Of a stretch of 64,000 nt of DNA, positions 16,220 to 25,074 are shown piece by piece (position 1 is the first letter of the stretch; each line of letters starts with the position of its first letter). Source of the DNA: Rhodospirillales bacterium. Lineage in GTDB: Bacteria; Pseudomonadota; Alphaproteobacteria; Rhodospirillales; Casp-alpha2. Under the pieces are notes generated by a model. That model did no database searches. It saw only the letters and a list, made by a program, of their open reading frames with translations, and was not told the DNA's origin. The translations under genes were made by a program, and so were the position numbers. The stretch spans positions 1 through 64,000 of the forward strand of contig JAJFII010000087.1 of assembly GCA_021775095.1 (NCBI GenBank). Direction: 5' to 3'.

Positions 16220-18093
16220 CAGATACCCCGACGCTGATGTTGACGCGCGGTCGCGGCGTCGGCACGGGCCTGGTTCACTGCGTCGCGATTGGAAACCCCG
16301 GGAATGCCAAATTCCCACCAGGTATGGCCTTCTTGGGTCCAACCGTCAAAGGCGTCGACTTGCATAACAATCACGTAGGTTTTGCTCGACGCTTTGGCAC
16401 GGGCAAAGGCATCGTCGAAGGCTGCCATGCCATCGATGGTTTCGGCATTTGCCCCCATGGAACGGGCATGGGCTTCAAAATCCACGGCAAAGGGTTCACC
16501 ATCAATTCGGCAATCCTTTATGAGATTGTTGAAAGAAACGTTTCCGCTGTTGTTTTGCAGTTTGTTGATGACCGCAAATCCACCATTGTCACAGACAATG
16601 ATGATCAACTTGTTTGCCGACAGAACGGATGAATAGATGTCTGAATTCAGCATCATGTAAGACCCGTCACCAATAAATACGATTGTGTCGTTATCGGGAT
16701 CGGTTTCCATTTGTGCAATCCGCGCGCCCCAACCGCCGGATATCTCGTAGCCCATGCAGGAAAACCCAAACTCGACATCGACACTGCCGATGGATTTGGT
16801 TCGCCAATTTGCCGTGACTTCCGCCGGCAGCCCGCCGGCAGCGGCGACAACCCGATCGTTGCGGTGGCACAACCGATTGGCTGCGCCGATGGCCTGGGCG
16901 TAGGACGCTGGTCGATTGCCCGGCAGGATATTGCCGTCCACATAAACCTGCCAGTCCCGTCGTTCGGTGGCGGCTTTGTCTGTCCATGCGTCGGGGCTGC
17001 TGTAGGTGCCGACGGCGGCCTGCAGCTGCTCGATTGCCCGTTTGGCGTCGCCGACGACGGCCACAGACCGATGTTTGCCGGCGTCGTGACGGGCGGCATT
17101 CAGACTGATAAAGCGGGCATCCCCATCAAAGGCCGTCCACGATCCGGTGGTAAAATCCTGCAGACGTGTGCCAATGGCGACAATGACATCGGCCTGTTCG
17201 GCCAGAGCGTTGGCCGAGTTTGACCCGGTGACACCGATCGGGCCACAGTTGAGGGCATGGTCGTCCAACATATTGGCGCGACCTGCTATGGTCTCGACAA
17301 CCGGTATATTAAAGGCCTCAGCAAATTGAGTTAACGCGTCGGTGGCACCGCTATACTGGACCCCGCCACCGGCGATGATCATGGGCCTTTGCGCGGTCTT
17401 CAGTAATGCGGCGGCGTCCTCGACCTCGCGTTGATCGGGTGAAAGGCGGCGAATTCGGTGGACCCGCTCGTTAAAAAACGCGGTGGGATAGTCATAGGTC
17501 CAGCCCTGGACATCCTGGGGCAGGCCGATGAATGCCGGCCCGCAATCGGCAGGATCCAGCAAAGTCTGAAGGGCTGCCGGCAGGGATTGAATGATTTGGG
17601 CCGGGTGGGTAATCCTGTCAAAATACCTGGAAACAGCACGGAATCCATCATTCACCGAGACGGTTGGGTCGCCAAAATGCTCGACCTGTTGGAGCACCGG
17701 ATCGGGCAGGCGGGTTTGAAAGGTATCGCCAGCCAGCAATAGCAGGGGCAGGCGGTTGGTATGGGCGATGCCGGCCGCCGTCATCATGTTGGTGGTGCCC
17801 GGGCCCGCCGACGCGGTCGCGAACATAAAGCGCTTTCTGAGCTTTTGTTTGGCGTAGCCAATTGCCGCCATGGCCATGGATTGTTCATTCTGGCCACGCC
17901 ACAGGGGGAGTTCATCGCGATGCTCGTAAAGGGCTTCGCCCAGACAAGTGACGTTGCCGTGGCCGAAAATGCCGAACCCGCCGCCACAAAGGCGTACCCG
18001 TTGGCCGTCGATTTCAATGAACTGGTTGGCAAGATGGCGGACGAGGGCCTGGGCCATGGTTAAAGTGACGGTTTTTTGCGGGGTGGGCATCAT
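16219..18093 (-). CDS. iolD: 3D-(3,5/4)-trihydroxycyclohexane-1,2-dione acylhydrolase (ThDP enzyme)
   Basis: A 624-residue thiamine-diphosphate enzyme that opens the inositol ring by hydrolysing trihydroxycyclohexane-dione to 5-deoxy-glucuronate. It has the three-domain plan of the acetolactate synthase family: an N-terminal PYR domain with the activating Glu in WRGQNEQSMAMAAIGYAK, a central domain, and a PP domain with the metal motif GDGSYMMLNSDIYS running to CDNGGFAVINK. ATG 18093 and ATG 18090 are adjacent; AGGAGAAA favours the second. It is the first gene of the minus-strand operon and diverges from a Gfo/Idh gene across a region containing a LacI-type operator. Confidence 0.94.
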   Translation of the reverse strand: MMPTPQKTVTLTMAQALVRHLANQFIEIDGQRVRLCGGGFGIFGHGNVTCLGEALYEHRDELPLWRGQNEQSMAMAAIGYAKQKLRKRFMFATASAGPGTTNMMTAAGIAHTNRLPLLLLAGDTFQTRLPDPVLQQVEHFGDPTVSVNDGFRAVSRYFDRITHPAQIIQSLPAALQTLLDPADCGPAFIGLPQDVQGWTYDYPTAFFNERVHRIRRLSPDQREVEDAAALLKTAQRPMIIAGGGVQYSGATDALTQFAEAFNIPVVETIAGRANMLDDHALNCGPIGVTGSNSANALAEQADVIVAIGTRLQDFTTGSWTAFDGDARFISLNAARHDAGKHRSVAVVGDAKRAIEQLQAAVGTYSSPDAWTDKAATERRDWQVYVDGNILPGNRPASYAQAIGAANRLCHRNDRVVAAAGGLPAEVTANWRTKSIGSVDVEFGFSCMGYEISGGWGARIAQMETDPDNDTIVFIGDGSYMMLNSDIYSSVLSANKLIIIVCDNGGFAVINKLQNNSGNVSFNNLIKDCRIDGEPFAVDFEAHARSMGANAETIDGMAAFDDAFARAKASSKTYVIVMQVDAFDGWTQEGHTWWEFGIPGVSNRDAVNQARADAATARQHQRRGI

Positions 18094-18147
18094 TTTCTCC
18101 TAACGCCTAAATGGTTCTTGACGGCGACCATAAATCACTAGTAAATA

Positions 18148-18167
18148 TTTTGCAACCGGTTGCAAAA
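18148..18167. promoter_or_regulatory. LacI-family operator, 20-bp perfect palindrome
   Basis: A perfect 20-base palindrome with the core TTGCAACCGGTTGCAA and a central CCGG, the classic form of a LacI/GalR-family site. It lies 55 bases upstream of iolD and 36 bases upstream of the Gfo/Idh start, so it could repress both directions. The 16-base core recurs at 22758-22773 in front of the ABC transporter, and a LacI-type regulator gene lies at 21551-22552. I infer the three belong together. Confidence 0.85.
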
Positions 18168-18203
18168 GGGTTTCTGGTGGATTTGTCGAGAGAGGTTGGG
18201 AAA

Positions 18204-19322
18204 ATGCGTAAGATCGGTATTGGCATCATTGGTGGTGGGTATATGGGCAAAGCACACGCCGTCGCCTATCAAGCCGTTGGCGCGGTGTTTGAGACCCAAT
18301 TGCGCCCGGTCTGCGAAATGATCTGTACGACGACTGAGGATGGGGCTCGGGAAAAAGCAGCGCTTTTTGGATTTAATCGATCAACATCTGATTGGCGGGT
18401 ATTGGTGGATGATCCGGCCGTCGATGCGGTGATCATCGCTTCGCCGCAATCGTTCCACCGTGAAATTGCCCTGGCGGCATTCGCCCGTGGTAAACCGGTA
18501 TTTTGCGAAAAACCCTTAGGTAGGGGCGTTGACGATGGCCGGGCCATGGTTGCTGCCGCCGAGAGCAGTGGATTACCGAACATGACCGGATTTAATTATA
18601 TTCGCACACCAGCCTCGGAATTGGCGCGGCAGATTATAGCGGCCGGTGAAATCGGCCAAATCACTTCCTTTCGGGGCGAACATACGGAGGATTTTTATGC
18701 CGATCCGCAAACTCCGGCTGGTTGGCGTACCCAGGGGGGGCGAGCCAGCGGCACCATGGGCGATCTGGCACCCCATATGGTCAATGGCGCACTGGCCTTG
18801 GCCGGCCCCATCGAGCGGTTAGTCAGTGACATCCAAACGGTTCACAAACAGCGACCTGACGGGACCGGGGTGGCCGACGTGAGCAACGATGATCATGGTC
18901 ATTTTTTATGCCGGTTTGAAAGCGGTGCCATGGGTGCCCTGTATTTTAGTCGTGTGGCGACCGGTAAAAAAATGGGGTATGCCTATCAGATCTATGGCAC
19001 CCAAGGGGCCATCTGTTTTGATCAGGAAGACCAAAATGCCCTTTGGTTGTATGACAGTACGACCCGGTCAGACCGCCAGGGCTTTAGGAAAATTCTTACC
19101 GGGCCCGAACATCCCAATTACCTGGCCTTTTGTCAGGGTCCCGGTCATGGCACCGGTTATCAGGATCAGATCATTATCGAAGCTAAAGACTTTTTAACGG
19201 CGATTGAAACGGGACGGGCGATATGGCCGACATTCCGTGATGGTTTGGAGGTCAGCCGGGTCATTGATGCGGCGTGGAAAAGCAACGACGAACGCCGGTG
19301 GGTCGACCTCAGGGAAATCTGA
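18204..19322 (+). CDS. Gfo/Idh/MocA-family dehydrogenase, probable inositol 2-dehydrogenase-like
   Basis: A 372-residue NAD(P)-dependent oxidoreductase. The Rossmann motif GIIGGGYMGKAH is at the N-terminus, FCEKPLGRG carries the catalytic-domain EKP lysine, and GTMGDLAPHMVNGALAL holds the D-x-x-x-H pair of the active site. ATG 18204 follows GAGAGGTTGGGA; the frame extends 31 codons upstream across the operator, so the later start is preferred. First gene of the plus-strand inositol unit, divergent from iolD. It should oxidise an inositol isomer or a related cyclitol or sugar to its keto form. Which isomer cannot be told, and a second Gfo/Idh gene two genes on suggests two substrates. Confidence 0.85.
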   Translation: MRKIGIGIIGGGYMGKAHAVAYQAVGAVFETQLRPVCEMICTTTEDGAREKAALFGFNRSTSDWRVLVDDPAVDAVIIASPQSFHREIALAAFARGKPVFCEKPLGRGVDDGRAMVAAAESSGLPNMTGFNYIRTPASELARQIIAAGEIGQITSFRGEHTEDFYADPQTPAGWRTQGGRASGTMGDLAPHMVNGALALAGPIERLVSDIQTVHKQRPDGTGVADVSNDDHGHFLCRFESGAMGALYFSRVATGKKMGYAYQIYGTQGAICFDQEDQNALWLYDSTTRSDRQGFRKILTGPEHPNYLAFCQGPGHGTGYQDQIIIEAKDFLTAIETGRAIWPTFRDGLEVSRVIDAAWKSNDERRWVDLREI

Positions 19323-19366
19323 GAAGCGAACCTTATTCACCAACCCTGAACGCGACGAAAGATGTA

Positions 19367-20263
19367 ATGATGACCATTCGAATTGGAAATGCACCCGCTT
19401 CCTGGGGCGTGGAGTTTGCCGATGACCCTCGCAATCCACCCTGGATCCAGGTGCTCGATGAGTGTCGAACAGCCGGCTACAGGGGGATCGAACTGGGCCC
19501 TGTCGGGTTCATGCCGGAAGACCCCGGCCAATTGGGCGACGCATTGGCGGAGCGCGACCTGGAACTCATTGGCGGGGTGGTCTTCCGGCCCTTTCACGAC
19601 GCCGACAAATGGGATCAGGTCCTCGACGGTGCGGTCCGTACCTGCCGGGCCCTGCGGGCCCATGGGGCACAACAGCTTGTCCTCATTGACTCGATTTCGC
19701 CACGGCGCGCGGCGACGGCGGGTCGGCCCGGAGAAGCGGAACTGATGCAAGCCAGCGAGTGGAAGTCTTTTGTATCGCGAATTCAAACAATCGCCAAAAT
19801 AGGTGCGGAAGAATATGGTTTGACCGTCGGTATTCATCCCCATGCGGGCGGGTTCGTGGATTTCGAAGCAGAAACGGAACGGTTACTGGAAGATGTGGAC
19901 CCGTCTATTTTGAAAATTTGCCTGGATACGGGGCATTGCACCTATGCGGATTATGATCCCGTTGATTTTTTGACCCGTCACAGGGAGCGGCTCAGTTATG
20001 TGCATTTTAAGGACATTGACCCGGCCATAAAACAGCCTGTTATCGATAACCGGATCGGCTTTTACGACGCCTGTGGACGGGGTATCTTTTGTAACCTTGG
20101 TGACGGTGAAGTCGATTTCCCGTCGGTGCGTCGGGTTCTTATTGACGCGGGGTATTCCGGCTGGTGTACGGTCGAACAGGATTGTGATCCGGCCGGCGAT
20201 ACCCGGCCTGTGGCCGATGCCCAGGCCAACAGAGCCTATTTAGCATCCATTGGTTTCCATTGA
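19367..20263 (+). CDS. iolE: IolE-like inosose dehydratase / sugar phosphate isomerase-epimerase family TIM barrel
   Basis: A 298-residue xylose-isomerase-like TIM barrel. IRIGNAPASWGVEFADDP at the N-terminus is the IolE signature. Metal and active-site segments include QLVLIDSISPRR, GIHPHAGGFVD, ICLDTGHCTYADYDPVDF, YVHFKDIDPA and TVEQDCD. IolE dehydrates 2-keto-myo-inositol to the trihydroxycyclohexane-dione used by IolD, which completes the order dehydrogenase-dehydratase-hydrolase here. ATG 19367 (or 19370) is chosen; a longer frame runs back into the upstream gene. Located 44 bases after one Gfo/Idh gene and 14 bases before another, so co-transcribed. IolI or IolH-type isomerase is the alternative. 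Confidence 0.87.
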   Translation: MMTIRIGNAPASWGVEFADDPRNPPWIQVLDECRTAGYRGIELGPVGFMPEDPGQLGDALAERDLELIGGVVFRPFHDADKWDQVLDGAVRTCRALRAHGAQQLVLIDSISPRRAATAGRPGEAELMQASEWKSFVSRIQTIAKIGAEEYGLTVGIHPHAGGFVDFEAETERLLEDVDPSILKICLDTGHCTYADYDPVDFLTRHRERLSYVHFKDIDPAIKQPVIDNRIGFYDACGRGIFCNLGDGEVDFPSVRRVLIDAGYSGWCTVEQDCDPAGDTRPVADAQANRAYLASIGFH

Positions 20264-20277
20264 GCGAGAAAAGTAAA

Positions 20278-21441
20278 ATGAAAAAATTAAATTGGGGCCT
20301 GATCGGCGGCGGTGAAGGCAGTCAAATCGGTCCGACTCACCGACTGGGCGCAGCTATTGACGGGTTATTTGATCTGGTCGCCGGTGCCCTGGACGTGGAT
20401 CCAGAAAAAGGCAAAACCTTTGCGTCCCGGCTCGGTATCGCCGATGACCGCGCCTATGGCAACTGGCGCGAGATGCTGGACGGCGAGCGCGGCCGATCCG
20501 ATCAGATCGATTTGGTGACGATTGCTACCCCAAACGCCACCCATTACGAAATCGCAAAGGCCTTTCTGGAAGCTGACATCGACGTTTTGTGTGAAAAACC
20601 AATGACCATGACGGTGGAGGAGGGCGAAGACATCGTCCGTCTTGCCGCCGAAAGGGGTCGTATTTGTGCCGTTAATTATGGCTATTCGGGGTATCCCATG
20701 GTGCGCCATATGCGGGCCATGGTATCGTGTGGCGACTTGGGCGCAGTGCGTTTGGTCAAAGCCGAATTTGCCCATGGGTTCCATGCTGATGCCAGTGACG
20801 CCGACAACCCTCGGCTGCGTTGGCGCTATGACCCAAAACAGGCCGGCATTTCGGCAGTCATGGCGGATTGTGGTATCCACGCCCTGCATATGGCGTGTTT
20901 TGTGACCGGCCAGGAAGTCAGTTCCGTGTCGGCTGATTTTGTCTCATGTGTTGCCGGTCGACAGTTGGAGGACGATGCCATGGTATCGTTTCGGATGACC
21001 GAAGGCTGTGTCGGGCGGCTGTGGACCAGCGCCATCGCCGCCGGGCGAATGCACGGCCTGAACCTTCAGGTTTTTGGCGAGAAAGGCGGTTTGCGCTGGG
21101 CCCAGGAATGGCCCAATCAATTGTATTGGACGCCGCTTAATGAACCGACGCAGACCCTGGAGCGCGGTGCTTCGAAGCTGTCGCCAGAAGCCGACCGGGC
21201 ATCGCGCGTAACCATCGGGCATGCGGAAGGAATGCCCCTGGCCTTTGCCAATATATATCGGGATTTGGCGGAAGTGATAACGGCCAAACGGCAAGGGCGC
21301 ACAGCCGATCCCCTGGCCTTGAATTATCCGACGTCGACGGATGGCCTGAATTCCATGGCTGCGGTATATGCGTCGGTCGCTTCAGCGAAAAACGGCTCGG
21401 CGTGGACGGCCTTAGAAACCGCCCCTTCGGGAAGCGAATAA
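20278..21441 (+). CDS. Gfo/Idh/MocA-family oxidoreductase
   Basis: A 387-residue cytosolic dehydrogenase. LNWGLIGGGEGSQIGPTHRLG is the nucleotide-binding start of a distinct Gfo/Idh subgroup (GGGEGSQIG rather than the usual GxGxxG). VLCEKPMTMTVEEGE holds the EKP lysine and MADCGIHALHMACFVTG the active-site D and H. Start is ATG 20278; a TTG at 20260 overlapping the iolE stop is the alternative. Third gene of the plus-strand inositol unit. A member of this subgroup in an inositol cluster would be expected to act on scyllo- or chiro-inositol or a keto-inositol, but that is inference from position. Confidence 0.84.
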   Translation: MKKLNWGLIGGGEGSQIGPTHRLGAAIDGLFDLVAGALDVDPEKGKTFASRLGIADDRAYGNWREMLDGERGRSDQIDLVTIATPNATHYEIAKAFLEADIDVLCEKPMTMTVEEGEDIVRLAAERGRICAVNYGYSGYPMVRHMRAMVSCGDLGAVRLVKAEFAHGFHADASDADNPRLRWRYDPKQAGISAVMADCGIHALHMACFVTGQEVSSVSADFVSCVAGRQLEDDAMVSFRMTEGCVGRLWTSAIAAGRMHGLNLQVFGEKGGLRWAQEWPNQLYWTPLNEPTQTLERGASKLSPEADRASRVTIGHAEGMPLAFANIYRDLAEVITAKRQGRTADPLALNYPTSTDGLNSMAAVYASVASAKNGSAWTALETAPSGSE

Positions 21442-21550
21442 ATACCTGGATCGATGGCCGGCACCGGGATAACCATCGTGCCCGCCGGCCCCTGTAAGGT
21501 GCCGTAACACCCCTAAAAGCCGAACCTGGTTGAAGGTTCCGGACCGCTCT

Positions 21551-22552
21551 TCACGATGGCCGGGAACGCAGGGTATCGCGCTCGATAACTTTGCAGGGAA
21601 GTAATCGGGCCTCCGGTGCCCGGTCCGGCTGTTCCAGCAGCGATACCACTAATTCCACTGATCCAAGGATGATATCGGTCAGGGGTTGGCGGATTGTGGT
21701 GATCGAATAGGCTCTCCACCGGGCCATCGCCATGTCGTTAAATCCGATAAACCCCATTTCCTCAGGTATGGAGACCCCGTGTTCCCGAGCCGCATCTATC
21801 GCCCCCATGCAAATCAGGTCATCGGCGCAGAAAATAGCATCCACTTTGTTTTCCGCGAGCAAATCGGTCATGGCATTATATCCGGCGTCGTAGGCGTAGG
21901 CGCGGGCATATCGAACTTCGACATCTAAAAACCCCAGTTGCGCCGCTTTACTGGTGAAGCCGTTTTCCCGGTCCTGAGTGGAAGTCGCTGCCTGCGGCCC
22001 CCCGAGAAACCCCAGTTTTTTATAACCGTGGTCGCTCAGTGTCTGCGCCGCCAGGGCGCCGCAATGGATATTGTCGATGCCGACCACATGGACGTCAGGA
22101 GTCGGTGAATAACGACCAAACGCATGGACCACGGGGACGCCGGCCCCCATGAATGCCTGAGGAAATTCAGGTGGCATGGTCGAAGACGCTAAAATCACCC
22201 CGTCGACGCTGTATTGTTTTAACATTTGCACCGATTCCTCTGCGTCGTTCTGGTTTGTCATATTCACCAACAAGGGACGGAGACCCCGTTCCTGCAGAGA
22301 CTGGGTGAAAAGATCGAAGACTTCGAGAAATACCGGGTTTTGAAAGTTATTGGCAATGAGGCCGATCAATTTGGTGCGGCTGGTGGCCAGGCTGCGGGCG
22401 ATAAAACTTGGAGAATAGTTGAGCTCACGCGCCGCTTTTTCTACTTTTTTACGGGTTTTTGCCGAGACGCTGGCCCCTTCCGTAAAGGTCCGGGAAACCG
22501 CCGAACGGGATACACCGGCTCGTTCAGCAACGTCTTTTAATGTGACTGCCAT
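21551..22552 (-). CDS. LacI/GalR-family transcriptional repressor, probable inositol regulator
   Basis: A 333-residue repressor. Residues 1-60 hold the LacI HTH and hinge: VTLKDVAERAGVSRSAVSRT and AARELNYSPSFIARSL. The remainder is a periplasmic-binding-protein-like effector domain: LIGLIANNFQNP, VDGVILASSTMP, VVGIDNIHCGALAAQTL, AIFCADDLICMGAIDAA and GFIGFNDMAMARW. ATG 22552 is used. It lies convergent to the Gfo/Idh-iolE-Gfo/Idh unit and divergent from the ABC transporter, with palindromes of LacI type upstream of both. The effector is probably an inositol or an inositol breakdown intermediate. Confidence 0.92.
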   Translation of the reverse strand: MAVTLKDVAERAGVSRSAVSRTFTEGASVSAKTRKKVEKAARELNYSPSFIARSLATSRTKLIGLIANNFQNPVFLEVFDLFTQSLQERGLRPLLVNMTNQNDAEESVQMLKQYSVDGVILASSTMPPEFPQAFMGAGVPVVHAFGRYSPTPDVHVVGIDNIHCGALAAQTLSDHGYKKLGFLGGPQAATSTQDRENGFTSKAAQLGFLDVEVRYARAYAYDAGYNAMTDLLAENKVDAIFCADDLICMGAIDAAREHGVSIPEEMGFIGFNDMAMARWRAYSITTIRQPLTDIILGSVELVVSLLEQPDRAPEARLLPCKVIERDTLRSRPS

Positions 22553-22757
22553 CTATTTCACCCGAATCCCTTGGCCCCAGTGTTTTAAAGACCACCAGGC
22601 CAATCCTATTCATGATGAATACAAATGGATAGCAATAATGCAACCGGTATCTATAAAAAGATCGTTCTACTGTCCTCAACTGTTCCGTTAAAATAAGGAG
22701 TTTTTCACATATTTCATCGCTCATTCTAACAAAACGAGATAATTTTAGAGAATATCT

Positions 22758-22773
22758 TTGCAACCGGTTGCAA
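22758..22773. promoter_or_regulatory. LacI-family operator TTGCAACCGGTTGCAA
   Basis: A perfect 16-base palindrome identical to the core of the site at 18148-18167. It lies 78 bases upstream of the ABC binding-protein start and about 205 bases upstream of the repressor's own start, so it can control uptake and perhaps autoregulate. The exact recurrence of a 16-mer beside two parts of one pathway is strong evidence of a shared regulator. Confidence 0.85.
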
Positions 22774-22850
22774 TAATAAATCAAATATGGTACCTGTCAG
22801 GGCATGCGGTGCCATGAGGCGCGCATTTTTTATATTTGGGAGGGTATTAA

Positions 22851-23792
22851 ATGAAAAAACTAATCTTTGCCGGTCTTGCGGCATTAGGTCTTGTCAGCGC
22901 GGCTGTATCACCGGTTTTAGCTGCTGGCGAAAGAATTGTTCTGGTCAGCCATGCACCGGATTCCGATTCCTGGTGGAATACCATTAAAAATGGCCTGACA
23001 CTGGCAGGAAAACAAACCGGTGTTGAGGTTGAATACCGCAATCCGCCGAGTGGTGACATTGGCGATATGGCTCGGATCATCGACCAGGCTGCCGCCTCAA
23101 AACCACAGGGTATTATTACAACCCTTGCCGATTTTGATGTCTTGAAAGGCCCCATCGAAAACGCCGTTGCCAAGGGCATTCCGGTGATTATCATTAATTC
23201 CGGCACGCCAGAACAGGCAGCAGAAGTCGGCGCATTGATGTATATTGGTCAGCCAGAATATGATGCGGGTCTTGCCGCTGGTCAGCGTGCCAAACGGGAC
23301 GGCATCGGTTCGTTTCTTTGCGTTAACCACGTGGTATCTAATCCGGTTGTCGGTGAGCGGTGCCGTGGTTTTGCGGACGGCTTGGGAGTACCTTTGGGCA
23401 CCTCAATGATCGATTCGGGTCAGGATCCTTCGGAAATTAAAAATAAGGTGAAAGCCTATTTGTCGGCCAATCCAAAAACCGAAGCCGTGTTGACCCTGGG
23501 TCCGACTTCAGCTGACCCAACCATCGAAGCTTTAAAGGAAAACGGCATGGCTGGAACCCTCTATTTCGGTACCTTTGATTTGGGTACGGAAATCGTCAAG
23601 GGTATTAAATCCGGCATTATCAAATGGGGGATCGACCAGCAGCCATTCCTGCAGGCCTATCTTCCGGTAATCGTTCTTGCCAACTACAACCGTTTCGGCG
23701 TCCTGCCGGGCAACAACATTAACTCGGGCCCCGGTTTCATAACCAAAGACGGCTTGGCGTTTGTTGAAAAGTACGCAGGCGAGTACCGCTAG
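22851..23792 (+). CDS. Periplasmic sugar/inositol-binding protein of an ABC transporter
   Basis: A 313-residue exported protein. The signal peptide is MKKLIFAGLAALGLVSAAVSP, with cleavage likely after VLAA near residue 24. The mature chain is a Peripla_BP_4 (ribose/galactose-type) binding protein: RIVLVSHAPDSDSWWNTI, QPEYDAGLAAGQRAKRDGI, VGERCRGFADGLG and KWGIDQQPFLQAYLPVI. ATG 22851 has GGGAGGG upstream. First gene of the binding protein-permease-ATPase operon; the hairpin terminator after it probably makes it the most abundant product. Inositol is the inferred ligand because of the shared operator with the iol genes. Confidence 0.9.
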   Translation: MKKLIFAGLAALGLVSAAVSPVLAAGERIVLVSHAPDSDSWWNTIKNGLTLAGKQTGVEVEYRNPPSGDIGDMARIIDQAAASKPQGIITTLADFDVLKGPIENAVAKGIPVIIINSGTPEQAAEVGALMYIGQPEYDAGLAAGQRAKRDGIGSFLCVNHVVSNPVVGERCRGFADGLGVPLGTSMIDSGQDPSEIKNKVKAYLSANPKTEAVLTLGPTSADPTIEALKENGMAGTLYFGTFDLGTEIVKGIKSGIIKWGIDQQPFLQAYLPVIVLANYNRFGVLPGNNINSGPGFITKDGLAFVEKYAGEYR

Positions 23793-23805
23793 AAATCAAA
23801 AACAG

Positions 23806-23838
23806 CCGGGCGACTTTATTGCAAGTCGCTCGGTTTTT
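23806..23838 (+). terminator. Intra-operon rho-independent terminator / attenuator
   Basis: An 11-base stem, CCGGGCGACTT (23806-23816) with AAGTCGCTCGG (23823-23833), contains one G-T pair and a six-base loop and is followed directly by TTTTT. It lies between the binding-protein and permease genes, where partial termination would favour the binding protein over the membrane components. Confidence 0.85.
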
Positions 23839-23948
23839 AGTTTGGAGTTGAGCTTTTACGCTGCTCCCAATACATCGGATGCCGATGGTGCCCGGATAAT
23901 CGTTGTCAAAAACGAACACCACATAAATTAATCCATTTGGAGGTCAAT

Positions 23949-25073
23949 ATGAGTGATCAATCTGCTGCCGTGGCTGATGAAGATGAACGTATAAAAGAGG
24001 TATCAAACCTTCGCAAAGCGATGATACGACCGGAGTTGGGGTCCATTTGCGGGACCATTTTGGTTTTTGTATTTTTTCTGTTAGTGGCACGTGATTCCGG
24101 TATGTTTGCCGCAGACGGTATCCTCAACTGGGGTATTGTTTCTGCGCAATTTGCGATCATCGCTGTTGGTGCCTGTTTGTTAATGATCGCCGGCGAATTC
24201 GACCTTTCCGTTGGTTCAATGATCGGCTTCTCCGGTATCGTCATCGCGTTGATGTCTGTCACCTGGGGGTTTCCCATGTGGGTGGCGATTATTACGGCTT
24301 TTACTGTCGCTATGGCAATCGGCTGGTTAAACGGGTATCTGGTTATAAAAACCGGACTGCCGTCCTTTATTGTGACTTTGGCGTTTCTTTATATCTTGCG
24401 TGGCTTGACGATCTTTGCCGCCACAGCGGCGACCAATAAAACCATTATTGGCGGTGTCCGTGAAGTCGCCAAAGGTGATTGGCTGGCTGCGGTTTTTGGC
24501 GGTAAAATTTTCGCCGGATTATTTGTCTGGTTGGCGGAACTGGGCGTGGTTGAGACCTTTGTCGCCGGAACCCGCAAGGGGCAACCGGTGATCGATGGCA
24601 TACCCATGCTGATTGTCTGGGCCCTTGGCCTGATCATTTTTGCCCATATCGTGTTAACCCGTACGCAGTTTGGCAATTGGATTTATGCGTCCGGTGGAGA
24701 TGCGCAAGCCGCGCGCTACACCGGGGTTCCGGTTAACCGGGTCAAAATCATGATGTTTGTCTTTACCGCCTTCTGTGCGACGGTTTTTGCCACTTGTCAG
24801 GTTATGGAGTTTGGTTCGGCAGCCGCAGACCGTGGACTGCTCAAGGAATTTGAGGCGATCATTTCCGTGGTTATCGGCGGCGCGCTGCTCACCGGTGGCT
24901 ACGGATCAGTAATTGGCGCGGCGCTCGGTGCCTTGATATTTGGGGTTGTGCAGCAGGGTTTGTTCTTTGCCGGAGTGGAAAGTTCCCTGTTCCGGGTTTT
25001 CCTCGGCGCGATTTTGCTGCTGGCGGTTATCCTCAACACCTATATTCGTCGCATGATTACCGGGGAGAAATGA
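23949..25073 (+). CDS. Sugar/inositol ABC transporter permease
   Basis: A 374-residue integral membrane protein of the ribose/xylose-type permease family (BPD_transp_2). About ten hydrophobic segments are visible, including GTILVFVFFLLVARDSG and AIIAVGACLLMIAGEFDLSVGSMIGFSG, which holds the family motif GEFDLSVG. A second conserved block, GGALLTGGYGSVIGAALG, is near the C-terminus. ATG 23949 follows TGGAGGTCAAT; a TTG 12 bases earlier is in frame. It overlaps nothing, but the ATPase gene starts two bases after its stop. Confidence 0.92.
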   Translation: MSDQSAAVADEDERIKEVSNLRKAMIRPELGSICGTILVFVFFLLVARDSGMFAADGILNWGIVSAQFAIIAVGACLLMIAGEFDLSVGSMIGFSGIVIALMSVTWGFPMWVAIITAFTVAMAIGWLNGYLVIKTGLPSFIVTLAFLYILRGLTIFAATAATNKTIIGGVREVAKGDWLAAVFGGKIFAGLFVWLAELGVVETFVAGTRKGQPVIDGIPMLIVWALGLIIFAHIVLTRTQFGNWIYASGGDAQAARYTGVPVNRVKIMMFVFTAFCATVFATCQVMEFGSAAADRGLLKEFEAIISVVIGGALLTGGYGSVIGAALGALIFGVVQQGLFFAGVESSLFRVFLGAILLLAVILNTYIRRMITGEK

Positions 25074-25074
25074 G

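Noticed and set aside
21465-21505. GGCCGGC ... GCCGGCC inverted repeat after the inositol dehydrogenase operon, considered as a terminator
   Set aside because: The stem is GC-rich but no T-tract follows and the loop is long.
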